The notes beneath the pieces are model-generated. The model had not been told where the DNA came from. It did no database searches and saw nothing but the letters and a program-made list of their open reading frames with translations. Both the position numbers and the translations under genes were made by a program. A stretch of DNA of 64,000 nucleotides from Leisingera aquaemixtae (GTDB lineage Bacteria > Pseudomonadota > Alphaproteobacteria > Rhodobacterales > Rhodobacteraceae), in contig NZ_CYSR01000011.1 in assembly GCF_001458395.1 (NCBI RefSeq), forward strand, positions 124,001-188,000, in the 5' to 3' direction. Below, one piece after another: positions 1-10,002 of this stretch (its first letter is position 1; each line of letters begins with the position of its first letter).

Positions 1-44
1 TTACCCCGGTTGAAGTGCTACGGCGTTTGAACCGGGGAAGTGAT

Positions 45-299
45 ATGAGTGACGAAACGGTGCTGCAGTCTTGGCAAAAACTGCATGATTGCATCCTGGC
101 AGCGCTGATTGCGCACGGATCTGATCGCGACGTCAAAGATTTTGAGAGTTGGTTTGCTCAGGAAACGAAGACGGCTCCTGCGCCTGCAATTCTTCACGCC
201 TCCGTTGGCCTGGACGGGCTTAAAGTTGGCTATCGAGGCGCTGACGATGTCGTCGATAGGTTGATTCGTGCAATGATGAATGTCAGTCGTGATGACTGA
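45..299 (+). CDS. Hypothetical protein, 84 aa
   Basis: This is a short acidic soluble protein with no signal peptide or membrane segment, and I do not recognise its family. The ATG at 45 is preferred over an upstream in-frame TTG at 15 because GGGGAAG lies just before it. The upstream stretch 4-37 holds an inverted repeat (CCCCGGTT ... AACCGGGG), which may be a regulatory hairpin or the terminator of a gene to the left. Codon use is less GC-biased than in the rest of the window, so the gene may be recently acquired. It ends in a run of overlapping TGAs. Confidence 0.5.
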   Translation: MSDETVLQSWQKLHDCILAALIAHGSDRDVKDFESWFAQETKTAPAPAILHASVGLDGLKVGYRGADDVVDRLIRAMMNVSRDD

Positions 300-303
300 C
301 TGA

Positions 304-621
304 CTGTGTGCAGGGGGCCGATCTGACGGATCTGATCTGGTTAATCGTGCAAGACTGGCCTTAGAAGCTCTTTCCCTTGCTTCATTGATGTATGGGAACT
401 CACCAGTAATCCCAGCCGCAGCAGATAGAACCGGTGAAACTTTGGGGTTGTCCAGTGCAGAATCTGATGCACTATATGTAGAGCTAGGAAGTGCTCGAGT
501 TGATTCTTGGCGACCCTTGCAACTTCATTGCGAGGTAGACGCAGCGAACGCGCAAACCTATGGGCAAAATGTGCAAAACTATGCGCTAGTGCCACGCAGA
601 ACTTTGGGCGCATATCTATGA
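304..621 (+). pseudogene. Possible gene remnant, unrecognised
   Basis: A frame open from 304 to the TGA at 619-621 encodes a coding-like mixture of residues with no obvious start; the first candidate is TTG-ATG at 385. It begins directly after the stop cluster of the preceding small gene. This may be the decayed 3' part of a longer gene, or chance. Base composition is clearly more AT-rich than in the nap genes downstream. No family is recognised and no domain is claimed. Confidence 0.2.
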
Positions 622-680
622 TTTTTGTCAATGAAACCAATGAGCGCGGCGCAACACTATGCGCGATCCTACAACCTCCC

Positions 681-707
681 TTGCAGCCCTTGCAGCCCTT
701 GCAGCCC
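681..707 (+). repeat. Tandem 9-bp repeat, three copies
   Basis: The unit TTGCAGCCC occurs three times head to tail and is followed by the near-copy TTGCCCCAC. The array runs into a GCCCCAC...GTGGGGC inverted repeat at about 709-735. It lies in non-coding DNA. Confidence 0.8.
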
Positions 708-1126
708 TTGCCCCACCGTCTGCGGCTGTGGGGCAAGGGCCGGCAAAGCGTGCGGGTGAGGACTGCCCGCCTCGGACCCGGCGGCGGCTTTGCGCCGCCG
801 TTACGGGTCTGCCCGTTTCTGTGATCGCGGCCGCCCGCAGGCTTCAGGCCGTTTGATCGGCCGCTGCGTTGCTACTTTTCGAAATTCTTAACAACCAGCA
901 GCGGAAGAGGTTGCGCTCGATCAACCAAATCTTACTTCTGATTATTTGAATGTTTTGAATTTCCAAATCAACCACTTAGAAAATGACTCAGATCAAGGTG
1001 CCGGGCGCTGGTCCTCCGCATTCTCCGGTCCAGCGAAGCGCGACCGACCTGGAAAAACAGCATCTGAGATGACCGTTTCCTGGCTGGCCTGCTCCGCTGA
1101 GAAAGTGAGAGCCAAGGAGGACACAT
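708..1126. other. Non-coding region upstream of nap operon
   Basis: This stretch has no convincing gene. It contains GC-rich hairpins at about 709-735 and 780-803 (GGCGGC...GCCGCC type), then an AT-rich part at about 870-990 that should hold the nap promoter. I looked for a canonical FNR-type TTGAT-N4-ATCAA box and did not find one. The closest sequence is an imperfect TTGA...TCAA pair with a 9-bp gap near 957-973. Confidence 0.4.
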
Positions 1127-1276
1127 ATGTCCGAACAGCCAACCAAAGCCGAAGAGCGGAACACTTTCCTGTTTCTCGCCGTTATTCTGGCGCCAGTTCT
1201 GGCGGTAGGGATTGTCGGCGGTTACGGCCTGATTATCTGGATCTCCCAGATCTTCCTGGGCCCGCCCGCAGGTTAA
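1127..1276 (+). CDS. napE: Periplasmic nitrate reductase accessory protein NapE
   Basis: This is a 49-residue single-pass membrane protein: a short hydrophilic N-terminus with several acidic residues, then one long hydrophobic helix (about residues 15-42). Length, topology and position as first gene of napEFDABC match NapE of Paracoccus and Rhodobacter. Its role is not settled in the literature. The start is fixed by AAGGAGG at 1114-1120, seven bases before the ATG. It ends 12 bp before napF, so the two are probably co-transcribed. Confidence 0.85.
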   Translation: MSEQPTKAEERNTFLFLAVILAPVLAVGIVGGYGLIIWISQIFLGPPAG

Positions 1277-1288
1277 GAGGCCAGGCCG

Positions 1289-1804
1289 ATGCCAGCCCAT
1301 GCCAGCACAGCCCCTTCCCGGCGCGCCTTCCTGACCGGACGGGTCGCCAGGCCCAAGCCGGAATTCCGCCCCCCCTGGACCGATGAGGCCCGGGTGCAGG
1401 CGCATTGCACCAGCTGCAATGCCTGCGTGGAGGCGTGCCCGGAAGAGGTTATCGAATGCGACAGCCGGGGCCGCCCGCGGATCAATTTCCGCGGCGGCGA
1501 GTGCACCTTTTGCGCGGCCTGCGCTGAGGCCTGCCCGGAGCCCGTGTTCGACCTTGCGCAGCCCGCCCCCTGGCCGGTGACCGTGGACATCGGCGGCAGC
1601 TGCCTGCTGGCCGCGGGAATCACCTGCCAGCTGTGCACCGACATCTGCGACGCGCGCGCCCTGCGGATGGATCTGTCGGTCCGCCCGGCGGGTGCCATCC
1701 AGGTTGATGCGGATGCCTGCACCGGCTGCGGCGCCTGCCTTGCCACCTGTCCCAACAACGCCATCGCGATCCGCGACCCCCGCCAGCAAAGGAGCCACGG
1801 GTGA
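1289..1804 (+). CDS. napF: Ferredoxin-type protein NapF
   Basis: NapF is a cytoplasmic iron-sulfur protein thought to help load or mature NapA before Tat export. The 171-residue protein has a first CxxCxxCxxxCP cluster at residues 40-50 (CTSCNACVEACP). A second follows (CTFCAACAEACP), and a third lies near the C-terminus (CTGCGACLATCP). A further cysteine-rich stretch, CQLCTDIC, lies between the second and third. This fits the usual three or four 4Fe-4S binding sites of NapF. The stop overlaps the GTG start of napD by 4 bp, which suggests coupled translation. Confidence 0.92.
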   Translation: MPAHASTAPSRRAFLTGRVARPKPEFRPPWTDEARVQAHCTSCNACVEACPEEVIECDSRGRPRINFRGGECTFCAACAEACPEPVFDLAQPAPWPVTVDIGGSCLLAAGITCQLCTDICDARALRMDLSVRPAGAIQVDADACTGCGACLATCPNNAIAIRDPRQQRSHG

Positions 1805-2079
1805 CAAAAGAGGTTCATATTTCCAGCCTGCTGGTGCGCAGCAACCCGGCCCGCATGGCCGCCGTGCTGGATACCATCAAAGCCATGCCGAACGCCGAGA
1901 TTTCGCAAACAGACCCCTCGGGCAAAATTGTCGTCTTGTTCGAAGCGGACAGTGACCGTGCCATTGGCGATGCCCTGGCCGAAATCCAGCTTCTCGACGG
2001 CGTCGCCAGCGCGGCGCTTGTCTTCCATCAGACCTGTGATGCCCAGGAACTCGCCCTTCAGGAAGGAACCCCCCAATGA
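1801..2079 (+). CDS. napD: NapA-specific chaperone NapD
   Basis: NapD is the small cytoplasmic proofreading chaperone that binds the twin-arginine signal peptide of NapA and delays export until the cofactor is in place. The 92-residue product has the NapD pattern: an initial HISSLLV strand, a PNAEI stretch in the middle and a GKIVVLFEA strand. It starts with GTG inside the napF stop (GTGA). Its own stop overlaps the napA ATG (ATGA), so napF, napD and napA form a tightly coupled series. Confidence 0.93.
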   Translation: MTKEVHISSLLVRSNPARMAAVLDTIKAMPNAEISQTDPSGKIVVLFEADSDRAIGDALAEIQLLDGVASAALVFHQTCDAQELALQEGTPQ

Positions 2080-4574
2080 CCGGACTTACACGCCGTGACG
2101 CCATCAAGGCGCAGGCCGCTGCAGCCGCGGCCCTTGCCGCCGGGCTGCCGATCCCCGCGGCCGCGCAGAACCTTGTCACCGACGCCAATGTGACCGAGCT
2201 GAAATGGTCCAAGGCCGCCTGCCGCTTCTGCGGCACCGGCTGCTCGATCATGGTCGCCACCAAGGCGGGCCGGGTGGTCGCCACCCACGGCGACACCCAG
2301 GCAGAGGTCAACCGCGGCCTGAACTGCGTCAAGGGCTACTTCCTGTCCAAGATCATGTATGGCGCCGACCGCCTGACCCAGCCGCTGCTGCGGAAAACGG
2401 GCGGCGAATATGACAAGAACGGCGAGTTCACCCCGGTCTCCTGGGACGAGGCCTTCGACATCATGGCCGAGAAGTGGAAAAAGACCCTGGCCGAGAAAGG
2501 CCCCGAGGGCATTGGCATGTTCGGCTCCGGCCAGTGGACCGTCTGGGAAGGCTATGCAGCCTCCAAGCTGATGAAGGCGGGCTTCCGCTCCAACAACATC
2601 GACCCGAACGCGCGCCACTGCATGGCCTCTGCCGTGGGCGGCTTCATGCGCACCTTCGGCATCGACGAGCCGATGGGCTGCTATGATGACTTCGAGAACG
2701 CCGACGCCTTTGTGCTGTGGGGCTCGAACATGGCAGAGATGCACCCGATCCTGTGGACCCGCATCACCGACCGCCGCTTCAGCCATCCGCATGTCAAGGT
2801 GGCGGTGCTGTCGACCTTCACCCACCGCAGCTTCGACCTGGCGGACATTCCGGCGGTGTTCACACCGCACTCCGACCTGGTGATCCTGAACTACATCGCC
2901 AACTACATCATCCAGAACGAAGCAGTGCATAAGGACTTCGTCGCCAAGCACGTCAACTTCAAACGCGGCAACCAGGACATCGGCTATGGCCTGCGTCCGG
3001 AGCACCCGCTGGAGCAGGCGGCAGAGAATGCGGACAAGGCCGGCGGCGCCGAGCCGATGAGCTTTGAGGAATTCGCCGAATTCGTTTCCGAATACACGCT
3101 TGAAAAAGCGGCGGAAATGTCCGGTGTCCCGGCTGAGACGCTGGAGAAGATCGCCAAGCTCTACGCCGATCCCGACACCAAGGTGATGTCGCTCTGGACC
3201 ATGGGCGTGAACCAGCACACCCGCGGTGTCTGGGTGAACAACCTGCTCTACAACATCCACCTGCTGACCGGCAAAATCTCCACCCCCGGCAACTCGCCGT
3301 TCTCGCTGACCGGCCAGCCCTCCGCCTGCGGCACCGCGCGCGAGGTGGGCACCTTCTCGCACCGTCTGCCCGCCGACATGGTGGTCAAGAACCCGGAACA
3401 CCGCGCCTATGCCGAAAAGATCTGGAAACTGCCCGAAGGCACCATTCCGGGCTGGGTCGGCTCCCACGCGGTGAAGCAGAATCGCGACCTGAAGGACGGC
3501 AAGATCAACTGCTACTGGGTGCAGGTGAACAACAACATGCAGGCCGCCCCTAACATGATGGAGGAAGGGCTGCCGGGCTACCGCAACCCCGACAACTTTA
3601 TCGTGGTGTCGGACGCCTATCCGACAGTGACGGCAGAAGCCGCCGACCTGATCCTGCCCGCCGCCATGTGGGTGGAAAAGGAAGGCGCCTACGGCAACGC
3701 CGAACGCCGCACCCAGTTCTGGTACCAGCTGGTCAACGCGCCGGGTGAGTCGAAATCCGACCTGTGGCAGCTTGCGGAATTCTCCAAGCGCTTCACAACA
3801 GATGAGGTCTGGCCGGCCGAAATCCTGGACGCCAACCCCGAATACAAGGGCAAGACCCTGTTCGAGGTGCTGTTCGCCAACGGCAAGGTCGACAAATACG
3901 AGCTGTCCGAAAAGGCCCGCGAATACGGCAACCACGAATCCGAGGACTTCGGCTTTTACATCCAAAAGGGCCTGTTCGAGGAATACGCCGAATTCGGACG
4001 CGGCAAGGCGCATGATCTGGCACCATTTGACACCTACCACGAGGTGCGCGGCCTGCGCTGGCCGGTTGTGGACGGCAAGGAAACCCTCTGGCGCTTCAAG
4101 GAAGGCTCCGATCCCTACGTCAAACCCGGCGCGGACTATGAATTCTACGGCAAGCCCGACGGCAAGGCGGTGATCTTTGCGCTGCCCTATGAGCCGCCGG
4201 CGGAAAGCCCGGATGACGAATACCCGATGTGGCTGGCAACGGGGCGTGTGCTGGAGCACTGGCACTCCGGCTCGATGACCCAGCGGGTGCCGGAGCTTTA
4301 TCAGGCGGTGCCTGACGCGCTTTGCTACATGCACCCCGACGACGCCAAGGCGCAGGGCTTCCGGCGCGGCACCGAGGTGCGGATCATCTCGCGGCGCGGC
4401 GAAATCCGCACCCGGGTGGAAACCCGCGGCCGCAACAAGCCGCCCAAAGGCCTGGTCTTTGTGCCCTGGTTCGATGCGCGCCGGCTGATCAACAAGGTCA
4501 CGCTGGATGCCACCGACCCGATCTCGAAACAGACGGACTTCAAGAAATGCGCAGTCCGTATCGAAGCAGTGTGA
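2076..4574 (+). CDS. napA: Periplasmic nitrate reductase catalytic subunit NapA
   Basis: NapA is the Mo-bis-MGD nitrate reductase of the periplasm, reducing nitrate to nitrite with electrons from NapC through NapB. The 832-residue protein opens with a Tat signal (TRRDAIKAQ, then an Ala-rich hydrophobic stretch and an AAAQ cleavage site near residue 31). A 4Fe-4S site follows with cysteines at about 49, 52, 56 and 84. The Mo-ligand cysteine is C182 in ARHCMASAV, and the molybdopterin dinucleotide domain is C-terminal. All key residues are present and the length is normal. The Cys ligand separates NapA from Asp-ligated NarG. Confidence 0.98.
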   Translation: MTGLTRRDAIKAQAAAAAALAAGLPIPAAAQNLVTDANVTELKWSKAACRFCGTGCSIMVATKAGRVVATHGDTQAEVNRGLNCVKGYFLSKIMYGADRLTQPLLRKTGGEYDKNGEFTPVSWDEAFDIMAEKWKKTLAEKGPEGIGMFGSGQWTVWEGYAASKLMKAGFRSNNIDPNARHCMASAVGGFMRTFGIDEPMGCYDDFENADAFVLWGSNMAEMHPILWTRITDRRFSHPHVKVAVLSTFTHRSFDLADIPAVFTPHSDLVILNYIANYIIQNEAVHKDFVAKHVNFKRGNQDIGYGLRPEHPLEQAAENADKAGGAEPMSFEEFAEFVSEYTLEKAAEMSGVPAETLEKIAKLYADPDTKVMSLWTMGVNQHTRGVWVNNLLYNIHLLTGKISTPGNSPFSLTGQPSACGTAREVGTFSHRLPADMVVKNPEHRAYAEKIWKLPEGTIPGWVGSHAVKQNRDLKDGKINCYWVQVNNNMQAAPNMMEEGLPGYRNPDNFIVVSDAYPTVTAEAADLILPAAMWVEKEGAYGNAERRTQFWYQLVNAPGESKSDLWQLAEFSKRFTTDEVWPAEILDANPEYKGKTLFEVLFANGKVDKYELSEKAREYGNHESEDFGFYIQKGLFEEYAEFGRGKAHDLAPFDTYHEVRGLRWPVVDGKETLWRFKEGSDPYVKPGADYEFYGKPDGKAVIFALPYEPPAESPDDEYPMWLATGRVLEHWHSGSMTQRVPELYQAVPDALCYMHPDDAKAQGFRRGTEVRIISRRGEIRTRVETRGRNKPPKGLVFVPWFDARRLINKVTLDATDPISKQTDFKKCAVRIEAV

Positions 4575-4582
4575 GGCCCGTC

Positions 4583-5053
4583 ATGAAACATCTCCGTCTC
4601 GCCATCCTGGCCGCACCGATCCTGCTGGCCTCGGCCGCTTTCGCCCAGAACCAGGTCGCCACGCTGCGCAACAATGCGCCGCTGGCGGAAGAGGGCGAAG
4701 CCACCCAGATCCCCGGCATCGTCAACACCGACATCCGCCAGGTGCGCAACTACCCGGATCAGCCGCCGCTGATCCCGCACAAGACCGACAACTATCAGGT
4801 CGATCTGAACTCCAACAAATGCCTGACCTGCCACAGCCGCACCGCCGTGGAAGTCAGCCAGGCACCGATGATCTCGGTCACCCACTTCATGAACCGCGAG
4901 GGCCAGACCCTCGCCGCGGTCAGCCCGCGGCGCTATTTCTGCACCCAGTGCCACGTGGTGCAGACCAACGCCCGGCCGCTGGTCGAGAATGAGTTCGTCG
5001 ATGTCGACAAGGTGCTGGATTACGTCCACTCCAAACAGGGCGGGGCGGACTGA
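4583..5053 (+). CDS. napB: Diheme cytochrome c NapB
   Basis: NapB is the small electron-transfer subunit of the periplasmic nitrate reductase. The 156-residue precursor has a Sec signal peptide (residues 1-21, ending SAAFA). It has two CxxCH heme c sites, CLTCH at about residue 80 and CTQCH at about residue 120, and histidines that can serve as distal ligands. The ATG at 4583 is chosen because the signal peptide starts there; the frame is open further upstream inside napA. The stop shares its last base with the napC start (TGATG). Confidence 0.96.
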   Translation: MKHLRLAILAAPILLASAAFAQNQVATLRNNAPLAEEGEATQIPGIVNTDIRQVRNYPDQPPLIPHKTDNYQVDLNSNKCLTCHSRTAVEVSQAPMISVTHFMNREGQTLAAVSPRRYFCTQCHVVQTNARPLVENEFVDVDKVLDYVHSKQGGAD

Positions 5054-5721
5054 TGATTGCTTTCCTGAAAAGGCTCTGGTGGATCATCAGGCGACCCAGC
5101 GCCTATTTCTCGCTCGGCTTCCTGACCATGGGCGGCTTTGTGATGGGGATCATCTTCTGGGGCGGCTTCAACACCGCGCTTGAAGTCACCAACACCGAGG
5201 CGTTCTGCACCAGCTGCCACGAAATGCGCGACAACGTGTTCGAGGAGCTGAAGCCGACGATCCACTATTCCAACCGCTCCGGCGTGCGCGCGTCCTGCCC
5301 GGACTGCCACGTGCCGCATAACTGGACCAACAAGATCGCCCGCAAGATGCAGGCCTCCAAGGAGGTCTGGGGCAAGATCTTCGGCACCATCAACACCCGG
5401 GAGAAATTCCTGGAGCACCGGCTGGAGCTGGCGCAGCACGAATGGGCGCGGCTTGAGGCGAATGACAGCTTGGAATGCCGCAACTGCCACTCGGACGAAT
5501 CGATGGACATCACCCGCCAGTCCAAGCGGGCGGCGGACGCGCATGAGCGCTTCCTGTTCACCGGCGAGAAGACCTGCATCAGCTGCCACAAGGGCATTGC
5601 CCACCAGCTGCCCGACATGGCCGCTGCTGAGGGCGAGGATCACGCGGGCCTCTTGGCCCCGGCCCATGGCGAGGGCCTCTTGGCCAGCACCCGCAGCTAT
5701 CTGGGCCTGAACAGCAACTGA
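5053..5721 (+). CDS. napC: Membrane tetraheme cytochrome c NapC
   Basis: NapC is a NapC/NirT-family quinol dehydrogenase that passes electrons from membrane quinol to NapB. The 222-residue protein has one N-terminal membrane anchor (about residues 17-40). Four CxxCH heme sites face the periplasm: CTSCH, CPDCH, CRNCH and CISCH. The C-terminal tail contains a short duplicated stretch around residues 193-210 ([14 protein letters not shown]), probably harmless. It is the last gene of the operon and is followed by a terminator. napG and napH are absent, so quinol oxidation should depend on NapC. Confidence 0.96.
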   Translation: MIAFLKRLWWIIRRPSAYFSLGFLTMGGFVMGIIFWGGFNTALEVTNTEAFCTSCHEMRDNVFEELKPTIHYSNRSGVRASCPDCHVPHNWTNKIARKMQASKEVWGKIFGTINTREKFLEHRLELAQHEWARLEANDSLECRNCHSDESMDITRQSKRAADAHERFLFTGEKTCISCHKGIAHQLPDMAAAEGEDHAGLLAPAHGEGLLASTRSYLGLNSN

Positions 5722-5745
5722 CGCTGACTGCCCGTGACAAACATG

Positions 5746-5781
5746 AAAAGGCCGCTGCGCATCCGGGCAGCGGCCTTTTTT
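5746..5781 (+). terminator. Rho-independent terminator of nap operon
   Basis: A perfect GC-rich stem (GGCCGCTGC paired with GCAGCGGCC, about 8-base loop) flanked by AAAA and followed by six T residues begins 25 bp after napC. The A-run lets it work in reverse as well, but no gene ends from the right until trhO at 5920. Confidence 0.9.
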
Positions 5782-5919
5782 GTCAGGTTTGGCCGTTGCC
5801 ATTGGCCTGTCGCATAAGCGGCAGGCACGCGCCTGCCCGCCGGGGCAGCCGCTCACCGCAATGCGGCAAGGCGGCCGAACGGGTGCAGCACCATTGAATG
5901 TCTCTTTTCAGGCTCAGGC

Positions 5920-6831
5920 TTACAGCGGGATGCTGCCCAGATGATCCTCGCCGCGCTCCCGCGCCAGCTTCATCTGCTTCTGCCGCTCGCGGAACCGCGC
6001 CTTGTCCTCTTCCGAGGTCTGATCGATGCACAGGTGGCAGCTGACGCCCTGCTCGAATTCAGGCCGCGCCTTGTCTTCCGGCAGGATCGGGCGGCGGCAG
6101 CCGTGGCACAGCTCATGCGGGCCTTCCACCAGCCCGTGGCCGACCGACACCCGGTTGTCGAAGACAAAGCATTCGCCTTCCCAGGTGCTGTTTTCCGCAG
6201 GCATCTCCTCCAGATAGCGCAGGATGCCGCCCTTCAGGTGATAGACGTCTTCCACCCCCTGTCCCAGCAGGTAGTTGGTGGATTTCTCGCAGCGGATGCC
6301 GCCGGTGCAGAACATCGCAACCCGCTTGTTGTGGAACCGGTCCTTGTTCGCCTCCCACCAGGCGGGGAAATCGCGGAAGCTCTCGGTCTTGGGGTCGATC
6401 GCGCCTTCAAAGGTGCCGATCGCCACTTCGTAATCGTTGCGGGTGTCGATCAGCACCACATCGTCCTGCCGGATCAGGTCGTTCCACTCCTCCGGCTCGA
6501 CGTAATGCCCGACGGAGGCCTGCGGATCCACGTCCGGCTGGCCCATGGTGACGATCTCTTTCTTCAGCCGCACCTTCATCTTGCCGAACGGCGGCTCGGA
6601 CGCCGCCGCCTCTTTCCATTCCAGCCCCGCGCAGCCCGGCAGGGATTTGATATGGGCCAGCACCGCATCAATGCCAGCGCGCGGCCCGGCAATGGTGCCG
6701 TTGATTCCCTCCTGCGCCAGCAGCAGCGAGCCTTTGACGCCCTGCGCCTGGCACAGGTCCAAGAGCGCCGGGCGGATGGCGGCGGGATCAGGGAAACGGG
6801 TGAAGTGATAGAGGGCAGCAATCGTGTACAT
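5920..6831 (-). CDS. trhO: tRNA uridine(34) hydroxylase TrhO (rhodanese family)
   Basis: TrhO (formerly YceA) hydroxylates uridine 34 in the anticodon wobble position, using molecular oxygen, towards 5-methoxyuridine-type modifications. The 303-residue protein has an N-terminal acylphosphatase-like domain (about 1-95) with the LLAQEGINGT motif. A rhodanese domain follows (about 120-225) with active-site loop CTGGIRCEKS starting at C175. The cysteine-rich C-terminal tail (CHGCRRP ... CHLC) is typical of the family. Length is normal. It is a single gene, convergent with the nap operon. Confidence 0.93.
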   Translation of the reverse strand: MYTIAALYHFTRFPDPAAIRPALLDLCQAQGVKGSLLLAQEGINGTIAGPRAGIDAVLAHIKSLPGCAGLEWKEAAASEPPFGKMKVRLKKEIVTMGQPDVDPQASVGHYVEPEEWNDLIRQDDVVLIDTRNDYEVAIGTFEGAIDPKTESFRDFPAWWEANKDRFHNKRVAMFCTGGIRCEKSTNYLLGQGVEDVYHLKGGILRYLEEMPAENSTWEGECFVFDNRVSVGHGLVEGPHELCHGCRRPILPEDKARPEFEQGVSCHLCIDQTSEEDKARFRERQKQMKLARERGEDHLGSIPL

Positions 6832-7010
6832 GCCCCGGCCTTAGAACCATGGCGCGCGGTTTTCAAGACCCAGAACCGCCTGCGCGGAGCCAATAAAACA
6901 AGGGCTTTGCATGTATGTTTTTCCCCGCGCCAGCCCGCCGCCGGCCAGCAGGAGTTCCCAAGCGGCACTTGTCCCGTTACAAATTGTGCAAGCCAGCAAA
7001 GGAGTTGCCG

Positions 7011-7607
7011 ATGACCCAGGCCCTGATCGTTGTGGATGTGCAGAATGACTTCTGTCCGGGCGGGGCGCTGGCGGTGCCCGGCGGGGACGAGGTGGTGGCC
7101 CCCATCAACGCCATGATGGCGCAGTTCCAGACGGTGATTCTGACCCAGGACTGGCACCCGGCAGGCCATTCCTCCTTCGCCTCCGCGCATCCGGGCAAGG
7201 CCCCGTTCGAAACGGTGGAGATGCCCTATGGCACCCAGGTTCTGTGGCCCGATCACTGCGTGCAGGGCACCGGTGGGGCGGCCTTTCACAAGGATCTGCG
7301 CACCGATGGCGACCTGATCATCCGCAAGGGCTTCCGCCCCGGGATCGACAGCTATTCCGGCTTTTTCGAAAACGACAGGACCACGCCCACCGGACTGGAA
7401 GGATACCTGCGCAGCCGGGGCATCACGCGGCTGGCTCTGGCCGGGCTTGCCACCGACTTTTGCGTTGCCTTCACGGCGCTGGACGCGGCCCGGCTTGGGT
7501 TTGAGGTCACCGTTAATCTGGCCGCCTGCCGGGCGATTGATCTGGACGGCTCGCTGCAGGCGGCGCTGGATCAGATGAAAGAGGCGGGCATTGCGCTTCA
7601 ATCCTGA
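7011..7607 (+). CDS. pncA: Nicotinamidase PncA
   Basis: PncA hydrolyses nicotinamide to nicotinate and ammonia for NAD salvage. The 198-residue isochorismatase-fold protein has the catalytic Asp in VVDVQNDFCPGG (D9) and the metal site TQDWHPAGHSSF. The nucleophilic cysteine is C151 in ATDFCVAFTA. The ATG at 7011 is chosen for AAAGGAG at 6998-7004; the frame is open upstream without homology. pncB lies about 2.4 kb downstream on the same strand, with a histidine kinase between them. Confidence 0.95.
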   Translation: MTQALIVVDVQNDFCPGGALAVPGGDEVVAPINAMMAQFQTVILTQDWHPAGHSSFASAHPGKAPFETVEMPYGTQVLWPDHCVQGTGGAAFHKDLRTDGDLIIRKGFRPGIDSYSGFFENDRTTPTGLEGYLRSRGITRLALAGLATDFCVAFTALDAARLGFEVTVNLAACRAIDLDGSLQAALDQMKEAGIALQS

Positions 7608-7676
7608 GTTGATTTGCCGATTTATTAACAATTCCCGGCTTAAACTGGGCCGGCACACCGACGGCAAGGCGTTTTG

Positions 7677-9938
7677 ATGGATATTTCGGATGGGGCCGCC
7701 ACCGGCCCGCTGGCCAGCTACGACAAGCGGTACGGCTCGCTCGAGCTGCTGCTGCGCTACGCCCGCGGCCGCGTGCGGATGTTCTGGGGCCGCCAGCTGT
7801 ACATGGCGCTGGCCTTTCTTGTGCTGGGGCTGATCGTCCCCTTCCAGTATGCGCTGCTGGCCTATGCCGTGACCTGTGCCGGGGATGCGGCGGATTGCCT
7901 GCTGCTGCACCGGGCCGGATACCTGGCCAGCCGCGGGATGAGCGAGCGGGCCTTGCGGCTGCTGACAGCACTGACCGCCCTCCTGCACGCGCTGGCGCTC
8001 AGCGCGGCTGCCTCGCTTCCGTTCTGGGTTGAATTCCAGTCCCTGCAGCCGCAGGTCCATGCAGAGCCGCTGTTTACGGTCGGCCTGCTTCTGGGCTCGG
8101 CAATCAATGCCGGGCTGGTGCTGCCCTACCACCCGCAGGCCGTCGTCGCCAAACTGGTCACCTATGCGGCGATGCCGCTTGCCTTCCTGGCCTTCGAAAT
8201 CCTCCAGTCCCCGGAACTGGCGGCCTCCTATCAGCTGCACCTGGCAGGGCTGCTGGTGTTTTATACCTCGTATCTGTGGTTTCTGGGCTTTGTCAGGCGC
8301 AACTTCAGCCGGACGCGCAGCAATATGCTGGCCCAGGCCCAGCAGCAGCAGGAGCTGGAAGCCGCCTATGCTGAACTCTCTGATCAACAGATGGAGGCCA
8401 AGCGCCTGGCGCTGGTGGCGGAAAACGCCAATGACAGCGTGATGCTGATGGACCGCCAGGGGCGGATCACCTGGGTCAATGACAGTTTCACCCGCCTCAC
8501 CGGCTATTCCTTTGACGAGGCGCTGGGCCAGCTGCCCGGCGATCTGCTGAACAGCGGCCGGACCGACGCCGCAACCATAAGTTTGCTACGGGACAGCGTC
8601 CGCGAGGCCCGGCCGGTGCGGGTGGAAATCTGCAACCGGCGCAAGGACGGGCGACACATCTGGATCGAGACCAGCCAGGTGCCGATGCTGAACAGCGCCG
8701 GGGAGCTGGAAACCCTGATCGCGGTGGAACGCGACATTTCCGCCGCCAAGGAACATGCCCGGCAGCTGGAGCAGGCGCGGATCGCCGCTGAGGAAGGCGC
8801 CCGCGCCAAGGCGGACTTCCTGGCCACCATGAGCCACGAGATCCGCACCCCGATGAACGGGGTGATCGGCATGGCCCAGCTGCTGCGCGACAGCGGCCTG
8901 AACGAAGAGCAGGAGCTTTATGCCGGCGCCATTCTCAGCTCGGCGGATACCCTGCTGGCGCTGATCAATGATGTCCTGGACGTCTCCAAAATGGATGCCG
9001 AGGGGGTCAGCCTCAGCTGCACCGATTTCGACCCGCGCGCCTGCTTCGAAGACACCATGCGCCTGCTGACGGCCCAGGCGGAGGCCAAGGGGCTGGACCT
9101 CCTTCTGGACATCAAGGAGCGCGTGCCCGCGCAGCTGCACGGCGATGACCGGCGGATCCGCCAGATCCTGCTGAACCTTACCGGCAATGCGATCAAGTTC
9201 ACCGAACACGGCCAGGTGCAGGTGACGCTGGATGCCGAACCGGCGGGGCAGGGGACCGGCCTGGTCTTTTCGGTCACGGACACCGGGATCGGCATCCCCA
9301 GGGAAATGCTCTCCAAAGTGTTCGAACGGTTCTCCCAGGCGGATGCTGCAATCAGCCGCCGCTTTGGCGGCACCGGCCTCGGGCTCGCCATTTCCGGCCG
9401 CCTGGCGGAGGCGATGGGCGGCAGCATTTCGGTGACCTCCGACCTGGGGCTTGGGTCCTGCTTTACCGTGCGGCTTCACCTGGATCCGCCGCGGGCAGAG
9501 CCGGCAGCAGCCCCCGCCGCAACGCCGCAGGCTGGCAGTTCTGCCGCGCTGGAGGGGCTGCGGGTGCTGGTGGCGGAGGATAATGCCGTGAACCGCGTTC
9601 TGATGGAGAAGTTTCTGCTGCCCACCCCGGCGGAGGTGGCTTTTGCCCAGAACGGCCGCGAAGCAGTGGCGCAGTTTGAGGCGTTTGCGCCGGATATCAT
9701 CCTGATGGATATGTCGATGCCGGAGATGGACGGGTTGGACGCCACCCGCGCGATCCGCGCCCTGGCGCGGCCGCAGCCCGCCATTGTCGCGCTGACGGCA
9801 AACGCTTTCGACTCTGACCGCGAGGCCTGTCTTGCTGCTGGTATGGACGAATTCATGAGCAAACCCGTCAACCGCGGCAAGCTGCTGGACCTGCTGGCGC
9901 ATCTGGCGCCGCAGGCGCAGTCCCGCCGCGCGGGCTGA
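7677..9938 (+). CDS. Hybrid sensor histidine kinase/response regulator
   Basis: The 753-residue kinase has a hydrophobic N-terminal region (about residues 38-215) with five or six membrane helices. A short coiled coil follows, then a PAS domain (about 240-365) of the [15 protein letters not shown] type. The HisKA domain has phospho-acceptor H387 in [10 protein letters not shown], and the HATPase domain carries the N, G1 (DTGIGIP) and G2 (GTGLGL) boxes. The C-terminal receiver has acceptor D678 in [12 protein letters not shown]. All catalytic residues are present. The signal is unknown. A TTG lies directly before the chosen ATG. It sits between pncA and pncB, with no cognate regulator next to it. 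Confidence 0.93.
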   Translation: MDISDGAATGPLASYDKRYGSLELLLRYARGRVRMFWGRQLYMALAFLVLGLIVPFQYALLAYAVTCAGDAADCLLLHRAGYLASRGMSERALRLLTALTALLHALALSAAASLPFWVEFQSLQPQVHAEPLFTVGLLLGSAINAGLVLPYHPQAVVAKLVTYAAMPLAFLAFEILQSPELAASYQLHLAGLLVFYTSYLWFLGFVRRNFSRTRSNMLAQAQQQQELEAAYAELSDQQMEAKRLALVAENANDSVMLMDRQGRITWVNDSFTRLTGYSFDEALGQLPGDLLNSGRTDAATISLLRDSVREARPVRVEICNRRKDGRHIWIETSQVPMLNSAGELETLIAVERDISAAKEHARQLEQARIAAEEGARAKADFLATMSHEIRTPMNGVIGMAQLLRDSGLNEEQELYAGAILSSADTLLALINDVLDVSKMDAEGVSLSCTDFDPRACFEDTMRLLTAQAEAKGLDLLLDIKERVPAQLHGDDRRIRQILLNLTGNAIKFTEHGQVQVTLDAEPAGQGTGLVFSVTDTGIGIPREMLSKVFERFSQADAAISRRFGGTGLGLAISGRLAEAMGGSISVTSDLGLGSCFTVRLHLDPPRAEPAAAPAATPQAGSSAALEGLRVLVAEDNAVNRVLMEKFLLPTPAEVAFAQNGREAVAQFEAFAPDIILMDMSMPEMDGLDATRAIRALARPQPAIVALTANAFDSDREACLAAGMDEFMSKPVNRGKLLDLLAHLAPQAQSRRAG

Positions 9939-10002
9939 TTTCCTTTGCCCCCGCAGGCGCGCTATCCTATCAATCAATGACCCCTTAAGCACGAGGCCGC
10001 CG

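Noticed and set aside
870-1000. FNR/NnrR box upstream of nap
   Set aside because: Only imperfect TTGA...TCAA pairs with the wrong spacing (9 bp instead of 6) are present, so no operator is called.
968-2076. Minus-strand frames opposite napF/napD
   Set aside because: They are low-complexity shadows of the ferredoxin gene, which has three full cysteine clusters on the plus strand.
2058-4334. A 758-codon minus-strand frame opposite napA
   Set aside because: The NapA protein is unmistakable. The opposite frame is composition-driven and lacks any motif.
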